Source: Phenylobacterium sp. SCN 70-31 (GTDB lineage: Bacteria > Pseudomonadota > Alphaproteobacteria > Caulobacterales > Caulobacteraceae). From it: a DNA stretch of 64,000 nt. The stretch covers positions 24,953 to 88,952 of the forward strand of contig NZ_MEEX01000016.1 of the NCBI RefSeq assembly GCF_001724605.1. Direction: 5' to 3'. This document shows, piece after piece, positions 1 through 8,661 of the stretch; positions within the stretch are counted from its first letter, which is position 1, and every line of letters begins with the position of its first letter. A model generated the notes under the pieces. That model saw nothing but the letters and a program-made list of their open reading frames with translations. It was not told the DNA's origin and made no database searches. Position numbers and translations under genes: made by a program.

Positions 1-1
1 C

Positions 2-628
2 GCCGAAGCCCTGCGGGCGCGGCTGATCGACGCGATCGCGGGGCTGCGCGTCGGTGTGTCCACGGACCCGCAGGCGCAATTCGGCCCGGTCGTCAGCGCC
101 CCGCACAAGGCTCGGGTCGAATCCTACATCCAACTCGGCGTGGACGAGGGCGCGGAGCTGGTCGTCGATGGTCGCGGCTTCTCGCTGCAGGGCTATGAAG
201 CCGGCTACTTCCTGGGGCCGACGTTCTTCGACCACGTGACGCCGACGATGAGGAGCTACCAGGAGGAGATCTTCGGCCCGGTGTTGCAGATGGTGCGGGC
301 CGCCTCCCTCGACGAGGCGATCCGTCTCGTCGATCAGCATCCCTACGGCAATGGCGTGGCCATCTTCACCCGCGACGGCGACACCGCGCGGGAGTTCGCG
401 TCGCGGATCGAGGTCGGGATGGTGGGCGTCAACGTGCCCATTCCCGTTCCGGTGGCCTACCACTCGTTCGGCGGTTGGAAGCGGTCCGGCTTCGGCGACC
501 TCAACCAGTACGGCATGGACGGAATCCGCTTCTACACCCGCACCAAGACCGTCACCCAGCGCTGGCCCACCCAGGCGGCGGGCGCCGAACCCGCGGATCA
601 GTCGTTCCACTTCCCGACGATGCGATAG
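2..628 (+). CDS. mmsA: Methylmalonate-semialdehyde dehydrogenase (acylating), C-terminal part; runs in from the left edge
   Basis: The reading frame is open from base 2, so this is the last ~208 residues of a gene that starts outside the window; the GTG at 56 in the ORF track is internal. The protein is the C-terminal half of an aldehyde dehydrogenase: the EEIFGPVLQMVRA segment and the end SFGGWKRSGFGDLNQYG match the methylmalonate-semialdehyde dehydrogenase subfamily, which makes propionyl-CoA or acetyl-CoA from (methyl)malonate semialdehyde in valine and inositol breakdown. The catalytic Cys lies upstream of the window and cannot be checked. The SFGGWKRS and MDGIRFYTRTKTVT signatures separate it from generic aldehyde dehydrogenases. 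The next gene on the same strand starts 171 bp later behind its own promoter, so the two are probably not co-transcribed. Confidence 0.88.
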   Translation, partial: AEALRARLIDAIAGLRVGVSTDPQAQFGPVVSAPHKARVESYIQLGVDEGAELVVDGRGFSLQGYEAGYFLGPTFFDHVTPTMRSYQEEIFGPVLQMVRAASLDEAIRLVDQHPYGNGVAIFTRDGDTAREFASRIEVGMVGVNVPIPVPVAYHSFGGWKRSGFGDLNQYGMDGIRFYTRTKTVTQRWPTQAAGAEPADQSFHFPTMR

Positions 629-743
629 GGGGTGCCACGGCGACCGGGATTCCCCAGCCCGGTCGCCAACCGCCGCCATCCCACCGCGGCCGCCGCTAGG
701 ACGTCCCCGCCCCCGCCGTGCGGGCCGACCTCGCGCGAGTCCG

Positions 744-771
744 TTGACACCAACGTTTACTCATGTAATCG
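744..771 (+). promoter_or_regulatory. Promoter of the blaI-M56 pair
   Basis: A perfect -35 TTGACA (744-749) is followed after 16 bp by TAATCG (766-771). The -10 overlaps the right arm of the first TTAC-N4-GTAA dyad, as expected of a repressed promoter. It is about 30 bp upstream of the chosen ATG at 800. It is inferred from sequence only. Confidence 0.55.
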
Positions 772-794
772 ATACATCACGATTACGGATGTAA
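757..794. promoter_or_regulatory. Two BlaI/MecI-type operators (TTAC-N4-GTAA)
   Basis: Two identical-arm dyads, TTACtcatGTAA (757-768) and TTACggatGTAA (783-794), lie 26 bp apart between the -35 and the start codon. The space between them also forms ATGTA-N5-TACAT (763-777). BlaI/MecI/CopY-family repressors are known to bind TACA/TGTA-type dyads, and the adjacent gene encodes such a repressor, so autoregulation is the natural reading. The second dyad ends 5 bp before the ATG. The same TTAC-N4-GTAA element recurs at 50836-50847. Confidence 0.6.
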
Positions 795-799
795 ATGAC

Positions 800-1162
800 A
801 TGAAGATCAGTCCGGCCGAAGCGGTGGTCATGGAGGTGCTGTGGCGGGCGAGCCCGCGTACGGCCGAGGAGGTCTTCGCCGAGGTGGGCGGCCCCCAGCG
901 CTGGACCGAGGCCACCGTCAAGACCCTCATCAACCGGCTTCTCAAGAAGAAGGCCGTGGCCGCCGAGCGCGACGGCCGACGCTATCTCTACCGGCCCGTC
1001 CTTGAGCGCGCCGCCTACATTCGCGGCGAAAGCCAGAGCCTCCTCGACCGGCTGTTCGACGGCCGGCTTGCGCCTCTTGTCAGCCATCTGTCCCAGTCCC
1101 GCGCCCTCTCGCCCGAGGACATGGCTGAGCTCAAACGCCTGATCGAGGAGATGGACGAATGA
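800..1162 (+). CDS. blaI: BlaI/MecI/CopY-family winged-helix repressor
   Basis: This 120-residue protein is a typical penicillinase-repressor-family regulator. Residues 1-75 form the winged helix (MKISPAEAVVMEVLW at the start, then VKTLINRLLKKKAV as recognition helix and wing), followed by a helical dimerisation tail (LFDGRLAPLVSHL...). Known family members bind as dimers and are inactivated by proteolysis triggered by a partner M56 membrane protease. The start at 800 was chosen because the ORF-track extension to 632 runs through the promoter and operators; the family normally begins right at this motif. The next gene overlaps by ATGA (1159-1162) and is exactly such an M56 protein. No beta-lactamase is adjacent, so the regulated process may be envelope stress or another target. 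Confidence 0.88.
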   Translation: MKISPAEAVVMEVLWRASPRTAEEVFAEVGGPQRWTEATVKTLINRLLKKKAVAAERDGRRYLYRPVLERAAYIRGESQSLLDRLFDGRLAPLVSHLSQSRALSPEDMAELKRLIEEMDE

Positions 1163-2352
1163 GCGCCGACGCCCTGGCTCTCCTCGCCCGCGCCAACATC
1201 GTGGGCGCCGTCGCGGTCCTGCTGGTGCTGGGCCTGGGCGCGCCGGTGCGCCGCGCCTTCGGCTCTCAGGTCGCCTACGCGCTGTGGCTGCTGGTTCCGG
1301 CCGCCGCCTTCGCCGCCCTCCTGCCCCGGCCCGAAGCCGCCACGATCCTCAGTCCGGTCGTGCTGGCCGCCTCCGAGGCGGCGTCCCGGGACATCGCGAC
1401 AACGGCGGACCGCTCCGCCGATATGCTGTTCGCCGGCTGGCTGCTCGGCGCCGGGGGGCTGGCGGCAGTCTTCGTGGCCCAGCAGACCCGCTATGTGGCC
1501 GGCCTGGGTCGCCTCACGCCCGCGGGACCGGGACACTTCCGGTCGGACCGGCTCGACGCGGGTCCTGCGGTCATCGGCGCGTTGCGTCCCCGGATCGTCA
1601 CCCCGGCCGACTTCGACGTACGGTTCGACGCCCGGGAGCGGGAGGTCGTGCTGGCCCATGAGGCGGCGCACCTGGCGCGCGGCGACGCCCTGGCCAACCT
1701 CGCCGTCGCCGCGGCGCTGTGTCTGTGCTGGTTCAACCCGCTGGCGCACGTGGCGGCCCGTCGTTTCCGGATGGATCAGGAACTGGCCTGCGACGCCGAC
1801 GTGCTCGCGCGCTTCCCCACCGCCCGGCGGGCCTATGCCGCGGCCCTCCTCAAGACCCAGCTCACGACCCAGCCCCTGCCGCTCGGCTGCCATTGGCCGT
1901 CGGCGGCCGAACACCCCCTGAAGGAGCGCATCGCCATGCTGACCCTGCCCCAACCCGGACACCGGACCCGCGCCATCGGCCTGGGCGTCGCCGGCCTCGC
2001 CGCCCTGGCCGCCGGCGCCGCGGCCTGGGCCGCCCAGCCGCCATCGCCGCCGGTTCTGGTCGCGGCGCCGAACTGGATCCAGCGCCCCGACGCCAAGGAC
2101 ATCGCCAGGGTCTACCCAAGAAAGGCTCTCGCCCAGCGCCTGGCGGGCCGCGCCGTCGTCACCTGCCGCGTCGCGGGCGATGGGCGGCTCGAGCGCTGCA
2201 GTGTGACGATGGAATCGCCCGTCGACGCCGGGTTCGGCCCGGCCGCCCTGGACCTGACCGATCGCTTCCGGATGGACGCCGTGGGACGCGACGGCCAGCC
2301 CACCGCCGGGGGGGAAGTCCGCATCCCCATCATATTCATGGCGCCGGTCTGA
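1159..2352 (+). CDS. M56-family (BlaR1-like) membrane metallopeptidase with C-terminal TonB-type domain
   Basis: This 397-residue partner overlaps blaI by 4 bp. Several membrane segments are visible: residues ~10-30, ~38-55, ~90-110 and ~275-295 (GLGVAGLAALAAGAAAWAA). Between the second pair lies the zinc protease motif HEAAH (in LAHEAAHLARGD, ~residue 168), followed by the downstream acidic ligand region DQELACDAD. After the last membrane helix the protein ends in a ~80-residue TonB C-terminal-like domain (VYPRKALAQRLAGRAVVTCRV...), not the penicillin-binding sensor domain of classical BlaR1. In the known system the protease responds to a signal and leads to loss of the BlaI repressor. The TonB-like periplasmic tail suggests a different input. 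Its 3' end overlaps the convergent nat gene by 17 bp. Confidence 0.85.
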   Translation: MSADALALLARANIVGAVAVLLVLGLGAPVRRAFGSQVAYALWLLVPAAAFAALLPRPEAATILSPVVLAASEAASRDIATTADRSADMLFAGWLLGAGGLAAVFVAQQTRYVAGLGRLTPAGPGHFRSDRLDAGPAVIGALRPRIVTPADFDVRFDAREREVVLAHEAAHLARGDALANLAVAAALCLCWFNPLAHVAARRFRMDQELACDADVLARFPTARRAYAAALLKTQLTTQPLPLGCHWPSAAEHPLKERIAMLTLPQPGHRTRAIGLGVAGLAALAAGAAAWAAQPPSPPVLVAAPNWIQRPDAKDIARVYPRKALAQRLAGRAVVTCRVAGDGRLERCSVTMESPVDAGFGPAALDLTDRFRMDAVGRDGQPTAGGEVRIPIIFMAPV

Positions 2353-3163
2353 CCGGCGCGCCCTCACCGGCCGCCCATTCGATGAAGGGCCGCCAGGCGG
2401 GCTCGACGGGCAGGCCGAAGACCTCGCGAAGAGTCTGCTCCAGGCCGTCGGCGTCGAGGACGGTCTGGACCGGCGCGCCGTCGCGGGGACGGACGGTGAG
2501 GCGATTGAACAGGAGGCCGTAGCGCGCCTCGTCCCGCGTCGCCGCCACCATCAGGGTCGCGCGGAAGGGCGAGGTGGGATGGGTGGCGGTGAACCAGTTG
2601 GCCATCTCGTAGTCGCGCGGCTCGCAGGGGACCATCGACAGGTCGTAGGCCGGGACCCAGCCCGCCTCGCGCCGCACCTCCTGGGCGAAGCCGCCCGGAA
2701 TGGGGACCAGGCGATAGGTGTCGTGATCGGTCGGCTGCTCGACGTCGGCGACGAACCGCAGCGGCGCGGGGAGGACGCAGCCCCCGAAGCCCACGTCCAC
2801 GAGCCAGTCCTCGCCCCCGGCCGCGACCTTGAGGAGTTGGTGGGTCCGAGGCTGGGCCGGCGCGTCGGGCGGGGCGTTCCAGCGCACGCGGGCGGCCAGA
2901 CCCTCGACCTCGAAACCCAGGGCCGTGAGCACCCGGGCGAACAGGCTGTTGTGCTCGAAGCAGTAGCCCCCGCGGCGACCGTGGATCAGCTTGGCGTCCA
3001 CCGCCTCGGGCGAAATGTCGATTCCGCGCTCCAGGAGCACGTCGATCGCCTCGAACGGGATCGCGGCGGGATGCAGGCGATGCAGGGCGCGCAGCGTCGA
3101 CAGGCTGGAGTCGCGCGGGCCGTCGTAGCCGATGCGGGCGAAATAGGCGTCGAGGTCGGTCAT
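2336..3163 (-). CDS. nat: Arylamine N-acetyltransferase
   Basis: This 275-residue protein is of normal length for bacterial NATs, which move acetyl groups from acetyl-CoA to arylamines and hydrazines through a Cys-His-Asp triad. All three parts are visible: Cys in RRGGYCFEHN (~residue 70), His in PRTHQLL (~107) and Asp in WLVDVGFGG (~122). The N-terminal MTDLDAYFARIGYDGP is the usual NAT opening. It is a single gene, convergent with the M56 gene (17 bp overlap) and 63 bp upstream of the end of era on the same strand side. Cytoplasmic. Confidence 0.92.
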   Translation of the reverse strand: MTDLDAYFARIGYDGPRDSSLSTLRALHRLHPAAIPFEAIDVLLERGIDISPEAVDAKLIHGRRGGYCFEHNSLFARVLTALGFEVEGLAARVRWNAPPDAPAQPRTHQLLKVAAGGEDWLVDVGFGGCVLPAPLRFVADVEQPTDHDTYRLVPIPGGFAQEVRREAGWVPAYDLSMVPCEPRDYEMANWFTATHPTSPFRATLMVAATRDEARYGLLFNRLTVRPRDGAPVQTVLDADGLEQTLREVFGLPVEPAWRPFIEWAAGEGAPVRPAP

Positions 3164-3226
3164 GCCCCTAACCTAGGGTGCGCAAGCGCGATTGCGAGGG
3201 CGCTCGTCCCCCGGCGCTCGCTTCCC

Positions 3227-4165
3227 TCAGGCGTCGAAGTCGAGTCCCATGTCGCCGTAGAAGGCGCGCTTGTCGGCCCAGCGTTCGTCGACGGCGACGT
3301 GCAGGAAGAGGTGGACCGGGCGGTCTAGGATCACGCCCAGTTCCTCGCGCGCCTTCTGGCCGATCCACTTCAGGGTCTGGCCGCCCTTGCCCAGGATGAT
3401 CGGCCGCTGGCTCTCGCGCTCGACATAGATGGTCTGCTCGATGCGCACACCGCCGTCCTTGCGCTCCTGGAACGCGGTGGTCTCGACCGCAGCGGCGTAG
3501 GGCAGTTCGTCGTGCACGCGCAGGTACAGCTTCTCCCGCGTGATCTCGGCGGCCAGCAGGCGGGCCGGCAGGTCGGCGGTCTGGTCCTCGGGATACAGCC
3601 ACGGCCCCTCGGGCATCAGGGCGGCCAGGCGGGCGCGCAGGTCCTCGACCCCCGAACCGGTGACGGCCGAGATCATGAAGACCTCGGAATAGACCCCGGT
3701 GTCGAAGAGGCGCTGCGACAGCGCCAGCAGGTCCTCGCGCTTCAGCTGGTCGACCTTGTTGAGGGCCAGGATCACCTGGCGGCCGGCGGTCTTGAGCCCC
3801 GCGACGATGGCCTCGACATCGGCCGCCGAGCGGCGGTCGGCGGCGCGGCCCTCCGGCCCGGCGGCGGCGATCTCGGCCGGAGCGTCCACTAGGTGGACCA
3901 CGGCGTCGGCGTCCTCGGCCCCGCCCCACGCGGCGCGCACCATCGCCCGGTCCAGCCGGCGGCGCGGCTGGAAGATGCCGGGGGTGTCCACCAGCACGAT
4001 CTGCGTCTCGCCCGCCAGCGCCACGCCACGCACGGGGAAGCGGGTGGTCTGGACCTTCTGGGTGACGATCGAGACCTTGGCGCCTACCAGCCGGTTGGTG
4101 AGCGTCGACTTGCCGGCGTTGGGCGCGCCGATGATGGCGGCGAAACCTGCGCGGGTCGTACTCAT
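3227..4165 (-). CDS. era: GTPase Era (16S rRNA processing / 30S assembly)
   Basis: This 312-residue protein has the full Era layout. The GTPase motifs are GAPNAGKS (G1, ~residue 14), the TTR of G2, DTPGIF (G3), NKVD (G4) and SAV (G5). The KH RNA-binding domain follows, with the GKGGQTLKWIG signature at ~residue 260. Era binds the 3' end of 16S rRNA and couples cell cycle to ribosome maturation. Its ATG overlaps the stop of rnc by 4 bp (4162-4165), so it is translationally coupled in the lepB-rnc-era operon. An insertion between G3 and G4 (AGPEGRAADRRSAADVE) makes it slightly longer than the E. coli protein. Confidence 0.96.
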   Translation of the reverse strand: MSTTRAGFAAIIGAPNAGKSTLTNRLVGAKVSIVTQKVQTTRFPVRGVALAGETQIVLVDTPGIFQPRRRLDRAMVRAAWGGAEDADAVVHLVDAPAEIAAAGPEGRAADRRSAADVEAIVAGLKTAGRQVILALNKVDQLKREDLLALSQRLFDTGVYSEVFMISAVTGSGVEDLRARLAALMPEGPWLYPEDQTADLPARLLAAEITREKLYLRVHDELPYAAAVETTAFQERKDGGVRIEQTIYVERESQRPIILGKGGQTLKWIGQKAREELGVILDRPVHLFLHVAVDERWADKRAFYGDMGLDFDA

Positions 4166-4860
4166 TCGTGACCCTCTCGCTTGATGAGCATGGCCTGGGC
4201 GGCGGCCTTCTCGGCCGACTGGCGCGAGCCGCCCTCCCCGCGCTCGGGCTCCAGCCCCTGGACCCGGACCTCGATGGTGAAGACAGGCGCGTGGGCGGGG
4301 CCCTCGCGGGCCACGACCTCATAGGCCGGGAGCGGCAGGCCGCGGCCCTGCACCCACTCCTGGAGCTGGGTCTTGGGATCCTTGGCGCGCGGGGCGTCCA
4401 CGTGCGGGAACTCCTCGGCCCAGAAGCGCTCGAAGAACGCGCGGGCGGTGTCGAGCCCGCCGTCGATGTAGAGGGCCGCGATCAGCGCCTCGCAGGCGTC
4501 GCCCAGCACGGCGTCCGACTTACGCGCGCCCACCTTGGTGGCGCTGGCCGACAGCCGCAGCGCCGCAGGCAGACCGACGCGCTCGGCGGCGCGGGCGCAG
4601 GCGTGGTAGTTCACGAGGCTGGCGAGGCGTCGCGACATCTCCCCTTCCCGCGCATCGGGATCGAGGGCCATCAGCCGCTCGGCCGCGCAGAGATTGAGGA
4701 CGCGGTCGCCCAAGAACTCCAGGCGCTCGTTGTGGCGCACCTCGCGCGCGCCGTCGCCCACGCTGGCGTGGGTGAGCGCCCGCTCCAGGAGGTCGCGGTC
4801 GGCGAAGGTATGGCCGATGCGGTGTTCGAGTTCCTCGACCGCCGCGATTCTCGCGTTCAT
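4162..4860 (-). CDS. rnc: Ribonuclease III
   Basis: This 232-residue protein is a double-strand-specific endonuclease that processes rRNA and mRNA. The catalytic RIII domain carries the signature HNERLEFLGDRVLNL (~residues 45-59) and the second acidic site DACEALIAALYIDGG. A C-terminal dsRNA-binding domain (DPKTQLQEWVQGRG ... SAEKAAAQAML) follows. The ORF track starts at 4941, but that extension is antiparallel to the end of lepB. The ATG at 4860 overlaps the lepB stop by 4 bp (ATGA), the usual coupling in this operon, and gives the family's normal N-terminus. Confidence 0.95.
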   Translation of the reverse strand: MNARIAAVEELEHRIGHTFADRDLLERALTHASVGDGAREVRHNERLEFLGDRVLNLCAAERLMALDPDAREGEMSRRLASLVNYHACARAAERVGLPAALRLSASATKVGARKSDAVLGDACEALIAALYIDGGLDTARAFFERFWAEEFPHVDAPRAKDPKTQLQEWVQGRGLPLPAYEVVAREGPAHAPVFTIEVRVQGLEPERGEGGSRQSAEKAAAQAMLIKREGHE

Positions 4861-5639
4861 TTCAGGACTTTGAAGAACCGGCTGGGCCGTGCGTCGAGGA
4901 CCCAGGTCCAGGGCTTGAAGATGGTGGCCTCGGGCTTCCACGAGAGCAGGATGATCTCGGCCTTGCCCACCAGGTGGTCGGCGGGCACGTATCCGACGCC
5001 GTTGAGCGCCGGCGGCACGCGGCTGTCCAGCGAGTTGTCACGGTTGTCGCCGATGGCGAAGTAGTGGCCGTCGGGCACGATGTAGACGTCGGTGTTGTCG
5101 AGGTCGCCGTCCGTCCCGAAGTCCTGGGTCACATAGGTGCGGCCGCCCGGCAGGCGCTCCTGATAGCGGGCGACCTCGCGGATCTGGCCGTAGCCGACGT
5201 CGGTCCGCACGGGCGACAGCGGCTCGCGCTCGATCAGCTTGTCGTTGATGTAGAGCAGGCCGTCCCGCATCTGGAGGCGGTCGCCCGGCAAGCCCAGGAT
5301 GCGCTTGACGTAGTCGGTGCGCCCGTCGCTGGGCAGCTTGAAGACGGCGATGTCCCCGCGATTGACCGGCCGCTCCATGATACGACCCTCGAACAGCGGC
5401 GGGCTGAACGGGATCGAGTGCTTGGACCAGCCGTAGCTGTATTTCGAGACGATGATGTAGTCGCCCTCGTACAGGTTGGGCTCCATCGAGGCCGACGGGA
5501 TCGTGAACGGCTGGAAGAAGATGACCCGCAGCACCAGCGCGATCAGCAGCGCGAAGACGATCGTCTTGACGATCTCGACCAGCTCCTTGAGGGCGCTGGA
5601 TTTTTCCGGCGTCTCGACGCCCTGCACGTTCTGGCTCAT
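4857..5639 (-). CDS. lepB: Signal peptidase I
   Basis: This 260-residue membrane protease cleaves signal peptides from exported preproteins. A membrane anchor at ~residues 20-40 (IVKTIVFALLIALVLRVIFF) is followed by the catalytic Ser in PSASMEPNL (~48) and the catalytic Lys in DYVKRILGLPGD. The C-terminal box GDNRDNSLDSR is present. The start at 5639 (MSQNVQ) was chosen over the ORF-track start at 5795, because the extra 52 residues are low-complexity, non-conserved sequence lying in the intergenic region. First gene of lepB-rnc-era. Confidence 0.94.
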   Translation of the reverse strand: MSQNVQGVETPEKSSALKELVEIVKTIVFALLIALVLRVIFFQPFTIPSASMEPNLYEGDYIIVSKYSYGWSKHSIPFSPPLFEGRIMERPVNRGDIAVFKLPSDGRTDYVKRILGLPGDRLQMRDGLLYINDKLIEREPLSPVRTDVGYGQIREVARYQERLPGGRTYVTQDFGTDGDLDNTDVYIVPDGHYFAIGDNRDNSLDSRVPPALNGVGYVPADHLVGKAEIILLSWKPEATIFKPWTWVLDARPSRFFKVLK

Positions 5640-5822
5640 CGACTGTTCCTGATCGTCCCGGCGCGCCGGGACGGCGCCTGCGTATCCGCTCCCTAGCGCA
5701 TGAGCAAGTTCGGCGCCCGTGAACATTGCGACATCCGGTCGCCGCGCCGCCCGCGGCGGGCCGGAGCCACCCTGCGGCGACTGGACCGGTGACACGGCCG
5801 CCGGGCGGCCTATGTAGGCGGC

Positions 5823-6725
5823 ATGAGCCGCGACGCGCTGCCTCCGCTACACCTCCTGCTGGCCCTGGCGGTCGTGGCCGTCTGGGGAACCAACTTCGTC
5901 GTGATCAAATGGGGACTCGAAGCGTTCCCGCCCCTCACCTTCGCGGCGCTGCGGTTCACCTTCGCGCTCCTGCCCGCCGTCTTCTTCCTGAAGCGGCCCG
6001 ACGTCCCGTGGCGGAACCTTGCGACCTACGGCGTGCTGATCGGCGTGGGCCAGTTCGGCGTGCTCTACATCGCCATGACCCAGTGGATCTCGCCCGGGCT
6101 GGCCAGCCTGGTGGTGCAGGTGCAGGCTTTCTTCACCATCGGCTTCGCCATGCTCCTGGCGGGCGAGCGGGTGCGGACCTACCAGATCGCGGCCCTGACC
6201 CTGGCCGGCGGAGGGCTGGCCTGGCTGCTGACCCACACCGACGGCGACGCGACCCCCCTGGGTCTGGCGCTGGTGCTGTTCGCCGCCCTGGCCTGGGCCG
6301 GCGGCAACACGGCGCAGCGGGCCGCGGGCCCGATCAACGTGCTGGCCTATGTGGTCTGGGCGAGCCTGTTCTCGGCCCCGCCCCTGATCGCTCTGGCCCT
6401 CGTGCTGGAAGGCTGGCCGGCCGTGTCCCAGTCGATCGCCCACGCCACGGCGGCCGCCTGGGCCGCCGTGGCCTGGCAATCGGTGGGGAACACCATCTTC
6501 GGCTATTCGGCCTGGGCGTGGCTGCTGGCGCGGCATCCGGCGGCGTCGATCGCCCCTCTCGCCCTTTTGGTGCCGGTGTTCGGCATGGGGGCCTCGGCCT
6601 GGCTACTGGGCGAGAGCCTGGCGTCCTGGAAGCTGACGGCGGCGGCGCTGGTGCTGAGCGGACTGGCGCTGAACACGCTGTGGCCGCGGTTCGCCGCACT
6701 GCGAGCCGCGCGGACGGCGCCCTGA
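5823..6725 (+). CDS. EamA/DMT-family membrane exporter
   Basis: This 300-residue protein has ten predicted membrane helices arranged as two EamA repeats (residues ~8-140 and ~150-290). The opening VAVWGTNFVVIKWGL and the second-repeat segment GNTIFGYSAWAWLLARHPA are characteristic of drug/metabolite transporters such as EamA (O-acetylserine and cysteine export) and RhaT-like proteins. The substrate cannot be read from sequence. It sits on the opposite strand between lepB and acpS, so it interrupts an otherwise conserved run of minus-strand core genes and is probably a later insertion. Confidence 0.85.
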   Translation: MSRDALPPLHLLLALAVVAVWGTNFVVIKWGLEAFPPLTFAALRFTFALLPAVFFLKRPDVPWRNLATYGVLIGVGQFGVLYIAMTQWISPGLASLVVQVQAFFTIGFAMLLAGERVRTYQIAALTLAGGGLAWLLTHTDGDATPLGLALVLFAALAWAGGNTAQRAAGPINVLAYVVWASLFSAPPLIALALVLEGWPAVSQSIAHATAAAWAAVAWQSVGNTIFGYSAWAWLLARHPAASIAPLALLVPVFGMGASAWLLGESLASWKLTAAALVLSGLALNTLWPRFAALRAARTAP

Positions 6726-6746
6726 CCGGCGTCGCCGCCGCGGGCC

Positions 6747-7175
6747 TCAGACCTGCCGCGGCGCCGCAGGGTCCGGGACGGCCGGCACGGCCTCGATGAT
6801 CACAAAGGCCTGGGCGTAGGGATGATCGTCGGTGAGCGACAGGTGGATCGTCGCCGTCATGCCCGGCGGCGTCATCTGCCGGAGGCGCGCCAACGCACCG
6901 CCGGTGAGCGCCATCGTCGGCTGGCCCGAGCGCATGTTGACCACGCCCATGTCGCGCCAGAACACACCCCGGCGGATGCCGGTGCCGAGCGCCTTGGCGC
7001 AGGCCTCCTTGGCGGCGAACCGCTTGGCGTAGCTGGCGGCCGCGTCGGCCTTGCGATCCGAGCGCGTCCGCTCGATCTCGGTGAAGACCCGCTGGCGGAA
7101 GCGGTCGCCGAACCGGTCCAGCGAAGCCTGGATGCGGCGGATGTCGGAAAGGTCGGAACCGATGCCCAGGATCAT
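6747..7175 (-). CDS. acpS: Holo-[acyl-carrier-protein] synthase
   Basis: This 142-residue phosphopantetheinyl transferase activates ACP by moving 4'-phosphopantetheine from CoA. The magnesium-binding opening [12 protein letters not shown] (Asp at 8) and the second signature [15 protein letters not shown] (Glu at ~58) are both present, and the length fits the AcpS type. It follows pdxJ by 10 bp on the same strand, the arrangement seen in many proteobacteria, and is probably co-transcribed with it. Confidence 0.95.
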   Translation of the reverse strand: MILGIGSDLSDIRRIQASLDRFGDRFRQRVFTEIERTRSDRKADAAASYAKRFAAKEACAKALGTGIRRGVFWRDMGVVNMRSGQPTMALTGGALARLRQMTPPGMTATIHLSLTDDHPYAQAFVIIEAVPAVPDPAAPRQV

Positions 7176-7185
7176 CTGACGCCCG

Positions 7186-7944
7186 TCACGCGGCGGCCGA
7201 GGCCCGCGCCTCGTCCATGAGGGCGCGCATCCGCTGGATGGCCGGTCCCAGCCCGATGAAGATCGCCTCGCCGATCAGGAAATGGCCGATGTTGAGTTCG
7301 GCGACCTCGGGAATCTCGGCGATGGGCTTGACGGTCTCATAGTCGATGCCGTGGCCGGCATGGACCTCGAGGCCGAATTCGGCGGCGCGGGCGGCCGCAG
7401 CGCGGAGGTTGCCCAGCAAGGCCTCGGCCTGGGGCCGGCGCTCGCGCACGGCCTCGCAATAGGCGCCGGTGTGCAGTTCGACCACCTGGGCGCCGACGCT
7501 CTTCGCGGCCGCCACCTGGGCCTCGTCCGCGTCGATGAACAGCGACACCCGGATACCCGCAGCCGCCAGCCGGCGCACGGCGGGCGCGATCGCGTTCTGG
7601 CCGCGCAGGACGTTCAGACCGCCCTCGGTGGTCACCTCTTCGCGGCGCTCGGGCACGAGGCAGGCGGCGTGCGGCCGGTGGGCGAGCGCGATGGCCTCCA
7701 TCTCGGGCGTCACCGCGCACTCGAAGTTGAGCGGACGGCCGCGCCGACGGCAGATGACGGCAAGCTGGTCGATATCGGCGTCGGAGATGTGGCGACGGTC
7801 CTCGCGCAGGTGGGCGGTGATCCCGTCGGCGCCCGCGGCCAGGGCGACCTCGGCCGCGCGCACGGGATCGGGATAGCCCTCGCCCCGCGCGTTGCGCACG
7901 GTGGCCACGTGATCGATGTTGACGCCCAGTCTCAGCCGCGACAC
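7186..7944 (-). CDS. pdxJ: Pyridoxine 5'-phosphate synthase
   Basis: This 252-residue TIM-barrel enzyme condenses 1-deoxyxylulose 5-phosphate with 3-amino-2-oxopropyl phosphate to give pyridoxine 5'-phosphate, the last ring-forming step of the DXP-dependent vitamin B6 route. Signatures seen are [16 protein letters not shown] at the N-terminus, [22 protein letters not shown], and the C-terminal [19 protein letters not shown]. It lies 18 bp downstream of pyrE and 10 bp upstream of acpS. Confidence 0.96.
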   Translation of the reverse strand: MSRLRLGVNIDHVATVRNARGEGYPDPVRAAEVALAAGADGITAHLREDRRHISDADIDQLAVICRRRGRPLNFECAVTPEMEAIALAHRPHAACLVPERREEVTTEGGLNVLRGQNAIAPAVRRLAAAGIRVSLFIDADEAQVAAAKSVGAQVVELHTGAYCEAVRERRPQAEALLGNLRAAAARAAEFGLEVHAGHGIDYETVKPIAEIPEVAELNIGHFLIGEAIFIGLGPAIQRMRALMDEARASAAA

Positions 7945-7962
7945 GCGCTCATCCTCTGCTGC

Positions 7963-8547
7963 TCATCCCCGCAGCCGCTTCGAGCCCGGCTCCTCGGCCG
8001 GGATGGCGGCCAGCTCCGGCGGGATCTCGTCCGGCGCGTAGGAGGGCACGTCCACGGTCGCCAGCGCGACCAGCGGCCAACCCACGTCGGCCTTGCCGCC
8101 CGACCGATCGACGATGCAGGCGCAGCACAGGACGACGCCGCCCGCGGCCTCGACCGGCTCGACCGCCTCCCGGAACGAACCGCCCGTGGTGATGACGTCC
8201 TCGACCACCACCACCTTGGCGCCGGGCGCGATGGTGAAGGCGCGCCGCAGGCGGAACCGGCCGTCCTCGCGCTCGACATAGATCGACGGCACGCCCAGCG
8301 CCCGGGCCACTTCGTAGCCGGGGATGATGGCGCCCACCGCCGGGGCCACGATGACGTCGGGCTTTCCGAACCGCGCCACGATCCGGTCGGCCAGCGCCCG
8401 GCACAGACGCTCGGTGCGGTCGGCGTACTGGAAGACCAGGTTCTTCTGCAGGAACATCGGCGAATGGCGGCCGGAGGCCAGGATGAAGTGCCCCTCGCGC
8501 AGGGCGCCAGCGCCGCGGAACTCTTCGAGGACGTCGTCTGTGTTCAT
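7963..8547 (-). CDS. pyrE: Orotate phosphoribosyltransferase
   Basis: This 194-residue enzyme converts orotate and PRPP to orotidine 5'-phosphate in pyrimidine synthesis. The PRPP-binding loop [17 protein letters not shown] (~residues 110-126) and the substrate-region [19 protein letters not shown] near the N-terminus mark the family. The start at 8547 ([10 protein letters not shown]) gives the normal length; the overlapping 8683 ORF is a different frame. First gene of a pyrE-pdxJ-acpS run, divergent from the cyclase-like gene across a 114 bp gap. Confidence 0.95.
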   Translation of the reverse strand: MNTDDVLEEFRGAGALREGHFILASGRHSPMFLQKNLVFQYADRTERLCRALADRIVARFGKPDVIVAPAVGAIIPGYEVARALGVPSIYVEREDGRFRLRRAFTIAPGAKVVVVEDVITTGGSFREAVEPVEAAGGVVLCCACIVDRSGGKADVGWPLVALATVDVPSYAPDEIPPELAAIPAEEPGSKRLRG

Positions 8548-8661
8548 GAGGCGCTCCCTTACACTGGCTCGTGCGCATTTGTCGCGCCGCGCGACGGCCC
8601 GGATGGCAACCTCGCCTTAGGAAGCGCCGTTCTAGTCTGCGGGCGAGACACGGGGAACAGG

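Noticed and set aside
1015-2367. 450-codon minus-strand ORF antisense to the M56 gene
   Set aside because: Arg/Gly/Gln-rich product with no motif; a shadow of high-GC coding on the other strand.
7282-8661. N-terminal 460 codons of the 799-aa plus-strand ORF
   Set aside because: It is antisense to pdxJ and pyrE, which have complete family signatures; only the part from TTG 8662 is gene-like.
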